The notes: a model not told the origin generated them from the letters alone. Shown: positions 6,927 through 14,604, counted from the first letter of the stretch. The stretch: DNA of 21,338 nucleotides from Methylotenera_A sp031379885 (GCA_031379885.1 JANNFN010000065.1:1-21338); one strand, 5' to 3'. Translations and numbers: made by a program.

Positions 6927-7196
6927 ATGAACTGGAATCAAATTAAAAACGATGAGAAGCAGAGTAGTAGTTTAAATCCGGAGAAAGCCAAGTCCGCTGG
7001 TGAAAAACCAGATATTGCAGGCGAAGAGATTCAGAAAGCAACTAAGGATGTAGAAAGTAAAGCTGACAAGCAGCTTTCCATCTTAAACAATACGTTTAAA
7101 AATATGATTCATACCAGCAATAAAGTGGACACACCTGTAGAGGCAAGTTTGACGGGCTTTTACAAAGAAATAAGTAAATCAATAAAAAGGAAATGA
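6927..7196 (+). CDS. Hydrophilic helical protein with CsbD-like start, possibly a divergent paralog
   Basis: 89 residues; AAAGG lies 8 bases before the ATG. The first 17 bases of coding sequence (ATGAACTGGAATCAAAT) are identical to those of the csbD gene at 6593, giving MNWNQIK, but the resemblance ends there. The rest is a Lys/Glu/Ala/Ser-rich helix (SAGEKPDIAGEEIQKATKDV). I see no CsbD core, so it is either a strongly diverged copy or a fusion of a csbD 5' end to other sequence. It overlaps the ribosome site of the next small gene (stop at 7194-7196, next ATG at 7199), which argues for real translation. Confidence 0.6.
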   Translation: MNWNQIKNDEKQSSSLNPEKAKSAGEKPDIAGEEIQKATKDVESKADKQLSILNNTFKNMIHTSNKVDTPVEASLTGFYKEISKSIKRK

Positions 7197-7198
7197 TA

Positions 7199-7375
7199 AT
7201 GAAAATTATCAATAATGCAGGTACGCATTTTTTGAAAATAAACAAACAGGGCAAACTGAAGGCTAGGTATGACACTGTTAAAAATGTAAATGAAACACTC
7301 AATTATATTCTAGATAATGGCAATGCCAAAATGGAATGTTACACCCCAAGTAAATTTTTAAATGAGAAAAATTAA
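7199..7375 (+). CDS. Small basic protein, function unknown
   Basis: 58 residues from ATG 7199. The ATG at 7193 is in frame, but AAAAGG at 7185-7190 is 8 bases from 7199 and only 2 from 7193. The product is Lys/Asn-rich (THFLKINKQGKLKARYDTV) with no signal peptide or membrane segment and no motif I recognise. Its only support is a proper ribosome site and tight packing: it starts 2 bases after one stop and ends one base before the ATG of the next gene. Confidence 0.5.
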   Translation: MKIINNAGTHFLKINKQGKLKARYDTVKNVNETLNYILDNGNAKMECYTPSKFLNEKN

Positions 7376-7376
7376 G

Positions 7377-7988
7377 ATGAAAAATTCTAATATCAGTGCA
7401 ATTGCATTAGCCATTAGCCTTATTTTTAGTATTAGCGCTATGGCCGAAAACATGTCAAAAAATCAATTTAAGTCTCAAGAGAAAGATATAGTCGCGGAGT
7501 TCAAATCTGCCAAAGTAGCATGCGATGCACTTGCAGGAAATGCCAGTGATATATGTATTGCAAAAGCTAAAGGCAATAAGAATGTCGCCAATGCTGAGCT
7601 TAAGTCTAATTATAAGCCATCCGCCAAGAGTCGATATGGTTTGAGTATTGCTAAGGCCGATGCAGAGCACTCGGTAGCTATTGAAATGTGTGATGACAAA
7701 GCTGGTAACGTCAAGGATGTTTGTGTAAAAGAGGCAGATGCTGCTCAGGTGCACCAAATAGCTGATGCTAAGTTTAAGGCAAAGACCTTGAAGGCTAATG
7801 CTGAAGCAAAAGAAGAATCAACTGAAGCAAATGCTGATGCGCGAGAAAAAGCAGGTGATGCCTATAGCGATGCGAAAGAGGATAAGAATGATGCCGATTT
7901 TGCGGTAGCCAAGGAGAAATGTGATGTTCTTGCAGGTAGCGCGAAGAGTGCGTGTATGGACGAAGCAAAAGCGCGCTTTGTTAAGTAG
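7377..7988 (+). CDS. Secreted CX10C-repeat protein, Ala/Lys-rich ('TolA-like' in some annotations)
   Basis: 203 residues from ATG 7377; the in-frame ATG at 7362 would add MRKIK and lies within the previous gene. Signal peptide with cleavage near AMA/EN (residue 23). Three repeats of about 30 residues each carry two cysteines ten apart: C49-C60 (CDALAGNASDIC), C105-C116 (CDDKAGNVKDVC) and C182-C193 (CDVLAGSAKSAC), each preceded by an AK-rich helix and followed by xxEAxAx. In the oxidising periplasm each pair could form a disulfide, giving a chain of pinned helical hairpins. A stretch at 139-171 is charged helical linker. Relatives in betaproteobacteria are sometimes labelled TolA, but no TolA domain is visible. 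Homologous to the gene at 8289. Confidence 0.8.
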   Translation: MKNSNISAIALAISLIFSISAMAENMSKNQFKSQEKDIVAEFKSAKVACDALAGNASDICIAKAKGNKNVANAELKSNYKPSAKSRYGLSIAKADAEHSVAIEMCDDKAGNVKDVCVKEADAAQVHQIADAKFKAKTLKANAEAKEESTEANADAREKAGDAYSDAKEDKNDADFAVAKEKCDVLAGSAKSACMDEAKARFVK

Positions 7989-8046
7989 AGCAAGGCATTT
8001 AATAGAAATAGCGTTTTTACGCTTCAGATGAATGGGAGTAAATCAA

Positions 8047-8262
8047 ATGAACTGGAATGAAATGATAGGTAATAGGAAAAAGATGAAGCATGACGCTAAA
8101 CCAAAATTAGACATGCCTTTAGACGGGACTTCAACGGTTAATCCTGATAAGCGTGATTATATTGTTGGAAAAATTCAAGAAATATATGGCTTTAATACTG
8201 AAGATGCACATAAACACCTTGGCATCATGATTAAAGATGCAGAAGGACACACGTTGCTGTAA
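8047..8262 (+). CDS. Degenerate CsbD-like protein (second module copy)
   Basis: 71 residues from ATG 8047, with GGGAG 8 bases upstream; an in-frame ATG at 8032 overlaps that ribosome site. It aligns with the CsbD protein at 6593 over most of its length: MNWNEMIGNRKKMKHDAKPK against MNWNQIEGNWKQLKGNVKQQ, and KRDYIVGKIQEIYG against KRDQLAGKIQEVYG. The conserved Trp of GNWKQ is replaced by Arg, and the WGKLTDDQLD segment is lost or altered (LDMPLDGTSTVNPD). This looks like a duplicated csbD gene drifting under relaxed or altered selection. Confidence 0.75.
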   Translation: MNWNEMIGNRKKMKHDAKPKLDMPLDGTSTVNPDKRDYIVGKIQEIYGFNTEDAHKHLGIMIKDAEGHTLL

Positions 8263-8288
8263 ATACTAAAGCATTAAAAGGAAATGTC

Positions 8289-8714
8289 ATGATAAATCTA
8301 CATACCAGTTTAATTGCATTAATTATAGGCCTAGTTTTTAGTTTCAATGCTATCGCGGAAAACATAACAAAAGAGCGGCATCAATCTATTACTAACAGTA
8401 TCAATGCGGAGTATAGAATTGCCAAAAATAAATGTAGCTTACTTACAGGAAGTGCAGAAGATGCATGCCTAGCTGAGGCAAAGGCGGCTAAAATCAAAGC
8501 TATGGCCAATGTTAAAACTGTGGAAAATACTTCAAAAACTGGCGAATTTATCAAAAATAAGACATGTGATACAAAAGCAAAAGTAACTGATGAAGACCGT
8601 GAGGAAGATGAAATGGAAAGCGCAGTTACCGAGGTAAAACCAATAGAATCAGATGCGATTTCAAATAGGAAAGATATTTTTAAAGATCGAATAAGAATAG
8701 TAGCTATGCAATAG
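8289..8714 (+). CDS. Secreted CX10C protein, shortened paralog of 7377
   Basis: 141 residues; AAAAGG lies 9 bases before the ATG. Signal peptide ending near AIA/EN. The N-terminal 70 residues align with the 7377 product, with cysteines at exactly the same positions (C49 and C60, CSLLTGSAEDAC). The second repeat is degraded: C93 (CDTKAKVTDED) matches C105 of the paralog, but the partner cysteine is gone, and the third repeat is absent. The C-terminus is acidic (EDREEDEMESAVTEVKP). The pair 8047/8289 mirrors 6593/7377 in order, so this is a module duplication followed by decay of the second copy. Confidence 0.75.
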   Translation: MINLHTSLIALIIGLVFSFNAIAENITKERHQSITNSINAEYRIAKNKCSLLTGSAEDACLAEAKAAKIKAMANVKTVENTSKTGEFIKNKTCDTKAKVTDEDREEDEMESAVTEVKPIESDAISNRKDIFKDRIRIVAMQ

Positions 8715-8801
8715 GCATTTGATCAAACAGCTGATGCATGTTTAGCCACGTAGCCCATTATTCATAAAAAAATTCTATCAAAGTATTTAAGGAGATATAA
8801 A

Positions 8802-9362
8802 ATGAAACCAGTTACAAACGAAGTAGACACAGGCAAACAATCAGCCCTATCCGACATTCCAACCCTGCGTAAGCGCGCTCGTCAACATATTGAGGAAGGT
8901 GCGGTGACTGAAGGTTATGCGGCAGATCGCGACACGGTGATTAGGCTGTTGAACGAGGCACTTGCTACAGAGTTGGTGTGTGTGTTGCGTTACAAACGTC
9001 ATTATTTTATGGCAAAAGGTATTCATTCTGAAGGCGTTAAAGCGGAGTTTCTTGAGCATGCAAATGAAGAAATGGCACATGCAGATCGCCTAGCTAAACG
9101 CATTACAGAGCTTGGTGGCGAGCCAAACTTTTCACCTATTGGCTTAAGTGACCGTAGCCATGCTGAATATGTGGCTGGTGACACACTTACTGCAATGATA
9201 AAAGAAGATTTAATCGCCGAGCGCATTGCCATTGAAAGCTATCGTGAAATGATTACCTATTTGGCAGAAAACGACCCAACAACGCAGCGCATGTTGAAAG
9301 AAATTCTAGCTATGGAAGAAGAACATGCAGAAGATTTGTCATCGCTACTAGCCAATGCATAG
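8802..9362 (+). CDS. Ferritin-like / bacterioferritin-type protein
   Basis: 186 residues; GGAG lies 8 bases before the ATG. A four-helix ferritin fold is indicated at about 42-186, with two ExxH metal motifs: E90-H93 (EEMAHADRLAKRI) and E172-H175 (MEEEHAEDL), plus E57 (LATELV) and E140 (IAERIAIESY). These match the six-ligand di-iron ferroxidase site. The interval between the second and third ligands is longer than in classical Bfr, and no heme-binding Met is obvious, so it may be a ferritin-like stress protein with a ~40-residue N-terminal extension (LRKRARQHIEEGAVTEGY) and not a true Bfr. It would oxidise and store iron, which fits the SOD upstream. Its end overlaps the start of pldA by 8 bases. 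I found no convincing palindrome upstream. Confidence 0.88.
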   Translation: MKPVTNEVDTGKQSALSDIPTLRKRARQHIEEGAVTEGYAADRDTVIRLLNEALATELVCVLRYKRHYFMAKGIHSEGVKAEFLEHANEEMAHADRLAKRITELGGEPNFSPIGLSDRSHAEYVAGDTLTAMIKEDLIAERIAIESYREMITYLAENDPTTQRMLKEILAMEEEHAEDLSSLLANA

Positions 9363-10560
9363 CGGTAATGGGTTAAATAAACTCAAGTTATTTGCATTAG
9401 TGTTATTCATGGCGGGCATGTTGCCTGCCTATGCATGTGCGGCAGAGCAATGGCAGATAGCCAGTAAAAGTGAGGTTATTAACTTCGGGCAAAAAATCAG
9501 GTTTGATATTGTTAAGTTAGAAGAAACGACCAATTGGCCAGCCATATTCAAAATGAAGTTATCTGGCAATGGTAATAGTGAAGAAATAGAATTAACGCCC
9601 GCCAAATCTTCTGCCACAAGCGCGCTACATCGAATTTATATTGGCGTTGCTACTAAGGATTATGTGGGTATCGTGCGCGCGGAACTCGCAGATCAAAGTT
9701 CGAATCGTATTGTAATGCTCGCCCCTAGAGAGGATGCTGGCGCTATGCAAGCGATTGAAACTACAGACCCTAGCAATTCAACAATAAGTATAGAAAGCTC
9801 TTCAAATAACGGTGCTGCTAAGGTCGTCATCGCTAATCCAGATAATGAACCTGCTCTTTCGGCCAACGAGCCTATGTATTTTATTATGGGGAAAAACTCA
9901 GAGCATGGCACGGATGCTAGATTTCAGCTCAGTTTCAAGTATCGCCCTTTTGATCCAGAAGGCTCAATTGCAGGTTTTGTGCCATTGCTCAGCAATGTCT
10001 ATTTGGCCTATACCCAAACGACACTTTGGGATATAGGAGAAAAATCAGGCCCTTTCCGCGATACCAGCTATCGGCCGAGTCTATTTTACCGATGGGTGGG
10101 TAGTGGCCGAGGCGTGTTGCCAGACGAGTGGAGGGTAGGCGCAGAACATGAATCTAACGGGCAGCCTGGAATAAGTTCTCGCTCACTGAATACCACATTT
10201 ATCCGACCAACTTGGAATTTTGACATGGCCAATGGTCGACGATTATCATTTTACCCAAAACTTCAATATTACTTAAATAAGGAAGAGAACTCGGATATCC
10301 AACGCTACAGAGGCTATGTCGATTGGCAGCTACGTTATGGACGCGAGGATGGGCTTGTGTTAGGTGGGCTTTATCGTTTGGGTACTGGGGGATATAGCTC
10401 AAGTCAACTGGATGTTTCCTATCCTATCAGCGATAGAATTTTCGCGCGTACAGGGGCGTTCGTGCATCTGCAACTACTTTCAGGTTACGGCGAAACATTA
10501 TTGGATTTCGACAAGAAAAGCGACACACAAGTCCGCATTGGGGTTTCTATTGCACGTTAA
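9355..10560 (+). CDS. pldA: Outer-membrane phospholipase A (OMPLA)
   Basis: 401 residues. The ATG at 9355 lies inside the last codons of the ferritin gene and has no ribosome site, so translation is probably coupled; this start gives a good signal peptide (cleavage near CAA/EQ, residue 30). An extra domain (about 31-175) precedes the barrel. The barrel carries the OMPLA active site GAEHESNGQPGISSRSLNTT: H265, S267 and N279 match the H142/S144/N156 triad of E. coli PldA, and S275 matches its calcium-site Ser152. The enzyme hydrolyses phospholipids that have strayed into the outer leaflet. It is longer than E. coli PldA (289 residues) because of the N-terminal region, as in many betaproteobacteria. 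Confidence 0.93.
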   Translation: MHSGNGLNKLKLFALVLFMAGMLPAYACAAEQWQIASKSEVINFGQKIRFDIVKLEETTNWPAIFKMKLSGNGNSEEIELTPAKSSATSALHRIYIGVATKDYVGIVRAELADQSSNRIVMLAPREDAGAMQAIETTDPSNSTISIESSSNNGAAKVVIANPDNEPALSANEPMYFIMGKNSEHGTDARFQLSFKYRPFDPEGSIAGFVPLLSNVYLAYTQTTLWDIGEKSGPFRDTSYRPSLFYRWVGSGRGVLPDEWRVGAEHESNGQPGISSRSLNTTFIRPTWNFDMANGRRLSFYPKLQYYLNKEENSDIQRYRGYVDWQLRYGREDGLVLGGLYRLGTGGYSSSQLDVSYPISDRIFARTGAFVHLQLLSGYGETLLDFDKKSDTQVRIGVSIAR

Positions 10561-10618
10561 TAGGCCATTTATTGCCAAGTTTTAGCCATTGCAGTTAGGT
10601 TTTTTTAAAGGAAATATA

Positions 10619-11656
10619 ATGAAAGCATTTGTTTATAATGGTACTGGACTCAATGGTTTGGAAAGTCGCCCAAAACCAAGTATTAACATGCCTAGTGATG
10701 CAATTGTCAGAATATCTAAAACGACAATTTGTGGTACCGACTTGCATATACTTAAAGGAGATGTTGCCACCTGTAAACCTGGCACTATTTTAGGCCATGA
10801 AGGAATAGGCATTATTGATGAAGTGGGTGCGGGTGTCACCACATTTAAGCCAGGTGACAAGGTGTTAATTTCATGCATAAGCGCTTGTGGCCGCTGTGAT
10901 TACTGTCGTAAAGCCATGTATTCGCATTGCGCCACTGGCGGCTGGATTCTTGGTAATAAAATAGACGGCACACAAGCTGAGTTTGTACGCATTCCGCACG
11001 CGGATACCAGCTTATACCCTATACCAAAAGATGTAGATGAAGATGCCTTGGTCATGCTGAGCGATATCTTGCCCACAGGATTTGAATGTGGCGTATTAAG
11101 TGGCAAGGTCGAAGTAGGCGCAACTGTTGCTATTGTTGGCTCTGGTCCAATTGGGCTGGCTGCCTTACTCACTGCGCAGTTTTACTCACCTGCCGAAATA
11201 ATTATGATTGATATTGATGACAACAGACTTAAAGTGAGCAAAAAATTTGGTGCAACAGCCACTGTTAATAGCGCGGACGGCAACGCCGCAAAACAAGTGA
11301 TGAAATTAACACACGGGCGCGGCGTGGATACTGCGATTGAAGCAGTAGGCATAGCTGCTACGTTTGAGCTTTGCCAAGCCATTGTGGCACCTGGAGGCAC
11401 CATTGCGAATGTTGGTGTGCATGGCAAAAAGGTAGATTTGCATTTAGAGCGGCTATGGTCACACAACATCACAATTACTACGCGCTTGGTGGATACGGTA
11501 TCAATACCCATGCTATTAAAAACCTTGCGGTCAAAGCGCATTGACCCAGCACAACTTATCACCCATCACTTTAAGCTAGATAAAATCATGCAGGCCTATG
11601 AGACTTTTAGCAAAGCGGCTGACAGTAAAGCGCTGAAAGTTATTATCGAAGCATAA
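10619..11656 (+). CDS. Zinc-dependent alcohol dehydrogenase (MDR family)
   Basis: 345 residues from ATG 10619, with AAAGGA 7 bases upstream; an in-frame ATG at 10589 lies before that site. Catalytic zinc ligands C38 (TICGTDLH) and H60-E61 (GHEGIG) are present. The structural zinc site has four cysteines, C90-C93-C96-C104 (CGRCDYCRKAMYSHC). The Rossmann motif GSGPIGLAALL is followed by acidic IDIDDNRL, so NAD is the likely cofactor. The GGWILGNKIDGTQAEFVRIP segment is typical of a group of medium-chain dehydrogenases acting on small or secondary alcohols; the substrate cannot be told. Stands alone, 58 bases after pldA and convergent with the PAS-GGDEF-EAL gene. No palindrome seen upstream. Confidence 0.93.
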   Translation: MKAFVYNGTGLNGLESRPKPSINMPSDAIVRISKTTICGTDLHILKGDVATCKPGTILGHEGIGIIDEVGAGVTTFKPGDKVLISCISACGRCDYCRKAMYSHCATGGWILGNKIDGTQAEFVRIPHADTSLYPIPKDVDEDALVMLSDILPTGFECGVLSGKVEVGATVAIVGSGPIGLAALLTAQFYSPAEIIMIDIDDNRLKVSKKFGATATVNSADGNAAKQVMKLTHGRGVDTAIEAVGIAATFELCQAIVAPGGTIANVGVHGKKVDLHLERLWSHNITITTRLVDTVSIPMLLKTLRSKRIDPAQLITHHFKLDKIMQAYETFSKAADSKALKVIIEA

Positions 11657-11701
11657 ACTGTAATAATTCAAAAGAAGAGTTATTTACATAGCTAATCTTA
11701 T

Positions 11702-11729
11702 AAAAACAGCCTGGTTTATGGTTGAGCTG
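11702..11729 (-). terminator. Possible intrinsic terminator of the PAS-GGDEF-EAL gene
   Basis: Read leftward, CAGCT (11729-11725) can pair with GGCTG (11711-11707, one G-T pair) across a 13-base loop, followed at once by a T run (TTTTTA, from 11706). It starts 6 bases after the stop of the leftward gene. The stem is short, so this is a tentative call. Confidence 0.35.
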
Positions 11730-11734
11730 GCTAT

Positions 11735-13549
11735 TTAGCTGTACTCAATAGCGAAGCTACTACACCAGTGTTTACTTTCGTTAACGAGTAGCGCGGTAAA
11801 TTGCTCAGCCATAAGTGATTTACTAAAAAGATAACCTTGACCCTCTTCACAATGCTGCAATTTAAGAAAGCTTAATTGCATTTGATTTTCTACTCCTTCA
11901 GCAATTACACGAAGATTAAGGCTGTTTCCCATGCTAATCACTGCGCTCACGATAATTCCGTTATCATTTTCACTAGCAATATCATGAACAAAAGATTGAT
12001 CAATTTTAAGCACGTCTATAGGGAATTTTTTAAGATAACTCAAGCTAGAATAACCCGTACCAAAATCATCCACCGCTATTTTTACACCTAATTTTTTGAG
12101 TTCACTTAATATCGTGATGCTAGATTCAGCATCACACATTAAAGAGCTTTCGGTAATTTCAAGCTCTAAATAGTGTGCTTCTAGCTTAGTATCATATAAA
12201 GTTTTGCGTATATACTCAACGAAATTATTCTGCTTGAATTCTTTAGCGGAAATGTTTACCGCAACCGCTATCGGCTGCAATCCAGCATTTATCCATCTCT
12301 TTGCTTGAGCACAAGCTTCTCGCAATACCCAACGACCAATGGGCAAAATTAAACCACAATCTTCTGCTATGGGTATAAATTTTTCTGGAGTAACTTCACC
12401 CCATTCAGGGTGATCCCAGCGTAATAGTGCTTCGGCGCCAGTAATTTTGCCAGAGTTTAGGTTTACCTTGGGTTGAAAACGTAATGTAAATTCTTTATTT
12501 TCAAGTGCTAAGCGTAAGTTCGTTTCTATAAACTGTTTCTCGGCAGCGCGAATATTCATTTTTGTTTTAAAGAATTGGTAATTATTGCTTCCATTGTTTT
12601 TGACATGATACATGGCAGTATCTGCATTTTTAATCAAGGTTTCTGCGTTTAGGCCATCAGTAGGGTAGATGCTAATACCAATACTTGTGGTTAAATAAAG
12701 GTCATTATTATTAATAGAATGTGGCAAAATCATAGAGGCTAATATCTTTTCTGCAGTTAAGACAGCATCTTCAGCACTCTTATCTTCTCTCAAAAGAATG
12801 ACAAACTCATCACCGCCAATTCGGCTTATAGTATCCGAACTTCTTACACACTGATTAAGGCGCTTTGCTACCGATTGTAATACTTTATCCCCAGTTTCGT
12901 GTCCTAGTGAATCGTTAATCTGCTTAAAGTTATCTAAATCAAGGAATAATACTGCCAGCTGTGTACCACTTCGCATCGCTAAAGCAATTGCCTGAGAAAT
13001 TCTATCGTTTAATAATACGCGGTTTGGTAAATCAGTTAAAAAATCATGTTGCGCTAAGTGTGCCATTTTTAGAGACAATTCTTTTGTTTCACTTACATCG
13101 TTAAATACAATAACGACTCCAGTAAGTTTTCCATCTAAGTTATGAATGGGCGAAGTTGAATCTTCAATGGCTAGTTCTTTGCCTGCACGTGTTATCAATA
13201 AAGTGTCTGCAGCCAATCCTCTTGGTTTGTTTGATTGCAGTACCAAATCAACTGGGCTTGGAATTGGTTTGCGCGTCAAACCATTAATAATTTTAAATAC
13301 TTTGCCAATGGGGTGGCCATTGGCTTCTTCTCTAGACCAGCCAGTTATTTTTTCAGCCGCGATGTTTAAATAATCAATATCACCGTTAATGTCAGTACAA
13401 ATCACTGCGTCACTAATCGAGTTAAGCGCAATTGCAGCGCGCGCCTTTTCTTTATAAATGCCTTCCTCTAAGTGATCGAACACATTGCTGTTTATATCAG
13501 TAGAATCGTCCATGAGTGCTCGAATTTTATTAAACATATTTTCATCCAT
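11735..13549 (-). CDS. PAS-GGDEF-EAL cyclic di-GMP turnover protein
   Basis: 604 residues, no membrane segment. Order: short N-terminus (1-35), one PAS domain (about 36-158; AAIALNSISDAVICTDING, ITGWSREEANG), GGDEF (about 163-330) and EAL (about 340-595). GGDEF is intact at 245-249 (SRIGGDEF), with an inhibitory-site RxxD at 236-239. EAL is intact at 373-375 (EALLRWDHP), as is DDFGTGYSSL. The protein could therefore make cyclic di-GMP and degrade it; the net direction is unknown. The ATG at 13549 has no good ribosome site; the ATG at 13537 follows GGATG by 7 bases and may be the start. Controlled by the operator at 13607, linking c-di-GMP (adhesion and motility) to the envelope-stress genes. 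Confidence 0.95.
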   Translation of the reverse strand: MDENMFNKIRALMDDSTDINSNVFDHLEEGIYKEKARAAIALNSISDAVICTDINGDIDYLNIAAEKITGWSREEANGHPIGKVFKIINGLTRKPIPSPVDLVLQSNKPRGLAADTLLITRAGKELAIEDSTSPIHNLDGKLTGVVIVFNDVSETKELSLKMAHLAQHDFLTDLPNRVLLNDRISQAIALAMRSGTQLAVLFLDLDNFKQINDSLGHETGDKVLQSVAKRLNQCVRSSDTISRIGGDEFVILLREDKSAEDAVLTAEKILASMILPHSINNNDLYLTTSIGISIYPTDGLNAETLIKNADTAMYHVKNNGSNNYQFFKTKMNIRAAEKQFIETNLRLALENKEFTLRFQPKVNLNSGKITGAEALLRWDHPEWGEVTPEKFIPIAEDCGLILPIGRWVLREACAQAKRWINAGLQPIAVAVNISAKEFKQNNFVEYIRKTLYDTKLEAHYLELEITESSLMCDAESSITILSELKKLGVKIAVDDFGTGYSSLSYLKKFPIDVLKIDQSFVHDIASENDNGIIVSAVISMGNSLNLRVIAEGVENQMQLSFLKLQHCEEGQGYLFSKSLMAEQFTALLVNESKHWCSSFAIEYS

Positions 13550-13579
13550 TCACGTACTTAAATAATTGCTCGATTCGCT

Positions 13580-13622
13580 ATTATGTATTTTTGAGTTACT
13601 TGACTCTGTGCATTAGCACACA
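13580..13622 (-). promoter_or_regulatory. Palindromic operator plus -10 for the PAS-GGDEF-EAL gene
   Basis: Palindrome at 13607-13622; read leftward it is TGTGTGCTAATGCACA followed by GA. The -10-like CATAAT (5 of 6) on the minus strand at 13585-13580 begins exactly 29.5 bp from the centre. The start would fall near 13573, leaving a 24-base leader to 13549 or 36 bases to 13537. Confidence 0.72.
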
Positions 13623-13735
13623 TAAGCAATATTTATTGCTGGTTGAATGATTGTTTTGCAGCCAAAGTAAATGGTGAGATTTGACAGGGGAGGGTAGAAA
13701 AACCAGCCCAATTTAAAGCACGAAAATTAGAAATT

Positions 13736-14461
13736 TTAGTGGGCTATGCCGTGAAAGGCCGGTAACAGTCGATCATATTCGGTTTTAACGACTTGATAGC
13801 ATTCGCAGCTTCTTTTTTCTAGGCCAGTACGATCTAACACCGAGATGTGACCGCGCCTATAATTGATCAATCCTAAAGCTTGCAATTTGCCCGCCGCTTC
13901 AGTCACACCTTCGCGGCGAACGCCTAGCATATTGGCAATTAGTTCTTGCGTCATAATCAACTCATGTCCAGGCAATCGGTCAATACTTAGCAATAGCCAG
14001 CGGCATAGTTGCTGCTCTACAGAATGATGTCTATTGCAAACGGCGGTCTGCGCCATCTGTGTTATTAGCGCTTGGGTATAGCGCAGTAATAAGCGTTGCA
14101 ATGGTCCAGCTCGATTGAATTCATTTTTTAGTAATTGTGCTCTTAGTCGGTAACTATGTCCTGCGCTCTGCACCACAGCCCGACTTGGTGTAGTCTCGCC
14201 ACCCATAAATACAGGAATACCGAGGATTCCCTCATTGCCAACTACAGCGATTTCTGCCGATGCGCCATCTTCCATTACATAAAGTAACGATACGATAGAT
14301 GTTGTAGGGAAATACACATGCTTTAATTTACTGCCAGATTCACAGACAACTTCGCCAAGTTGCAATTCAATTAATTCAAGATTAGGAAACAGGCGGTCGT
14401 AATCTACTTTGAGAAGCGCATCAAGCAGGTGGTTTTGATGAGGATCTTGCAAAATTACCAT
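13736..14461 (-). CDS. Crp/Fnr-family transcriptional regulator
   Basis: 241 residues. The N-terminal cyclic-nucleotide-type sensor barrel lies at about 24-120 (VVGNEGILGIPVFMGGETTPSRAVV). A connecting helix follows (about 120-150), then a Crp-type winged helix-turn-helix (about 150-210): MTQELIANMLGVRREGVTEAAGKLQ with the recognition helix at about 181-193, and the wing HISVLDRTGLE. Aligned to E. coli CRP, the DNA-contacting R180-E181 pair is kept (R183-E184) while R185 is replaced by Glu. The pocket lacks a clear CRP-type cAMP signature, and there is no Fnr cysteine cluster near the start (only C40), so the signal is unknown. The start has no strong ribosome site. It is the obvious candidate to bind the palindromes in this window, one of which lies 101 bases upstream. 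Confidence 0.92.
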   Translation of the reverse strand: MVILQDPHQNHLLDALLKVDYDRLFPNLELIELQLGEVVCESGSKLKHVYFPTTSIVSLLYVMEDGASAEIAVVGNEGILGIPVFMGGETTPSRAVVQSAGHSYRLRAQLLKNEFNRAGPLQRLLLRYTQALITQMAQTAVCNRHHSVEQQLCRWLLLSIDRLPGHELIMTQELIANMLGVRREGVTEAAGKLQALGLINYRRGHISVLDRTGLEKRSCECYQVVKTEYDRLLPAFHGIAH

Positions 14462-14561
14462 AAGAATTTAGCCAATCTATATTGACGAAGTTTTTTCGCT
14501 AACCTGAATTAATTAAGATAATAATTTAAATATTCTTAATAACCTAATAAATTAACTACTA

Positions 14562-14604
14562 TGCTCGCTGGCGCACAGACTGCACTTTTATAAAAACCAA
14601 TAAT
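14562..14604 (+). promoter_or_regulatory. Palindromic operator plus -10 between the Crp/Fnr gene and the glycine-zipper gene
   Basis: TGCTCGCTGGCGCACA at 14562-14577, followed by GA. The -10-like AATAAT (5 of 6) at 14599-14604 begins exactly 29.5 bp from the centre and drives the rightward lipoprotein gene; the start near 14611 excludes the in-frame ATG at 14603. Leftward, toward the regulator, the correctly phased hexamer (ATTAAG) is poor, so any effect on the regulator would not be class II activation; repression or autoregulation is possible. Confidence 0.68.

Noticed and set aside
8010..8023. Hairpin AGCGTTTTTACGCT after the CX10C gene as a terminator
   Set aside because: Four-base stem without a following T run, and the next gene follows closely; too weak to call.
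8734..8751. GCATGTTTAGCCACGT upstream of the ferritin-like gene as another palindrome copy
   Set aside because: It matches the core only if one base is deleted, and no good hexamer lies at the phased position.
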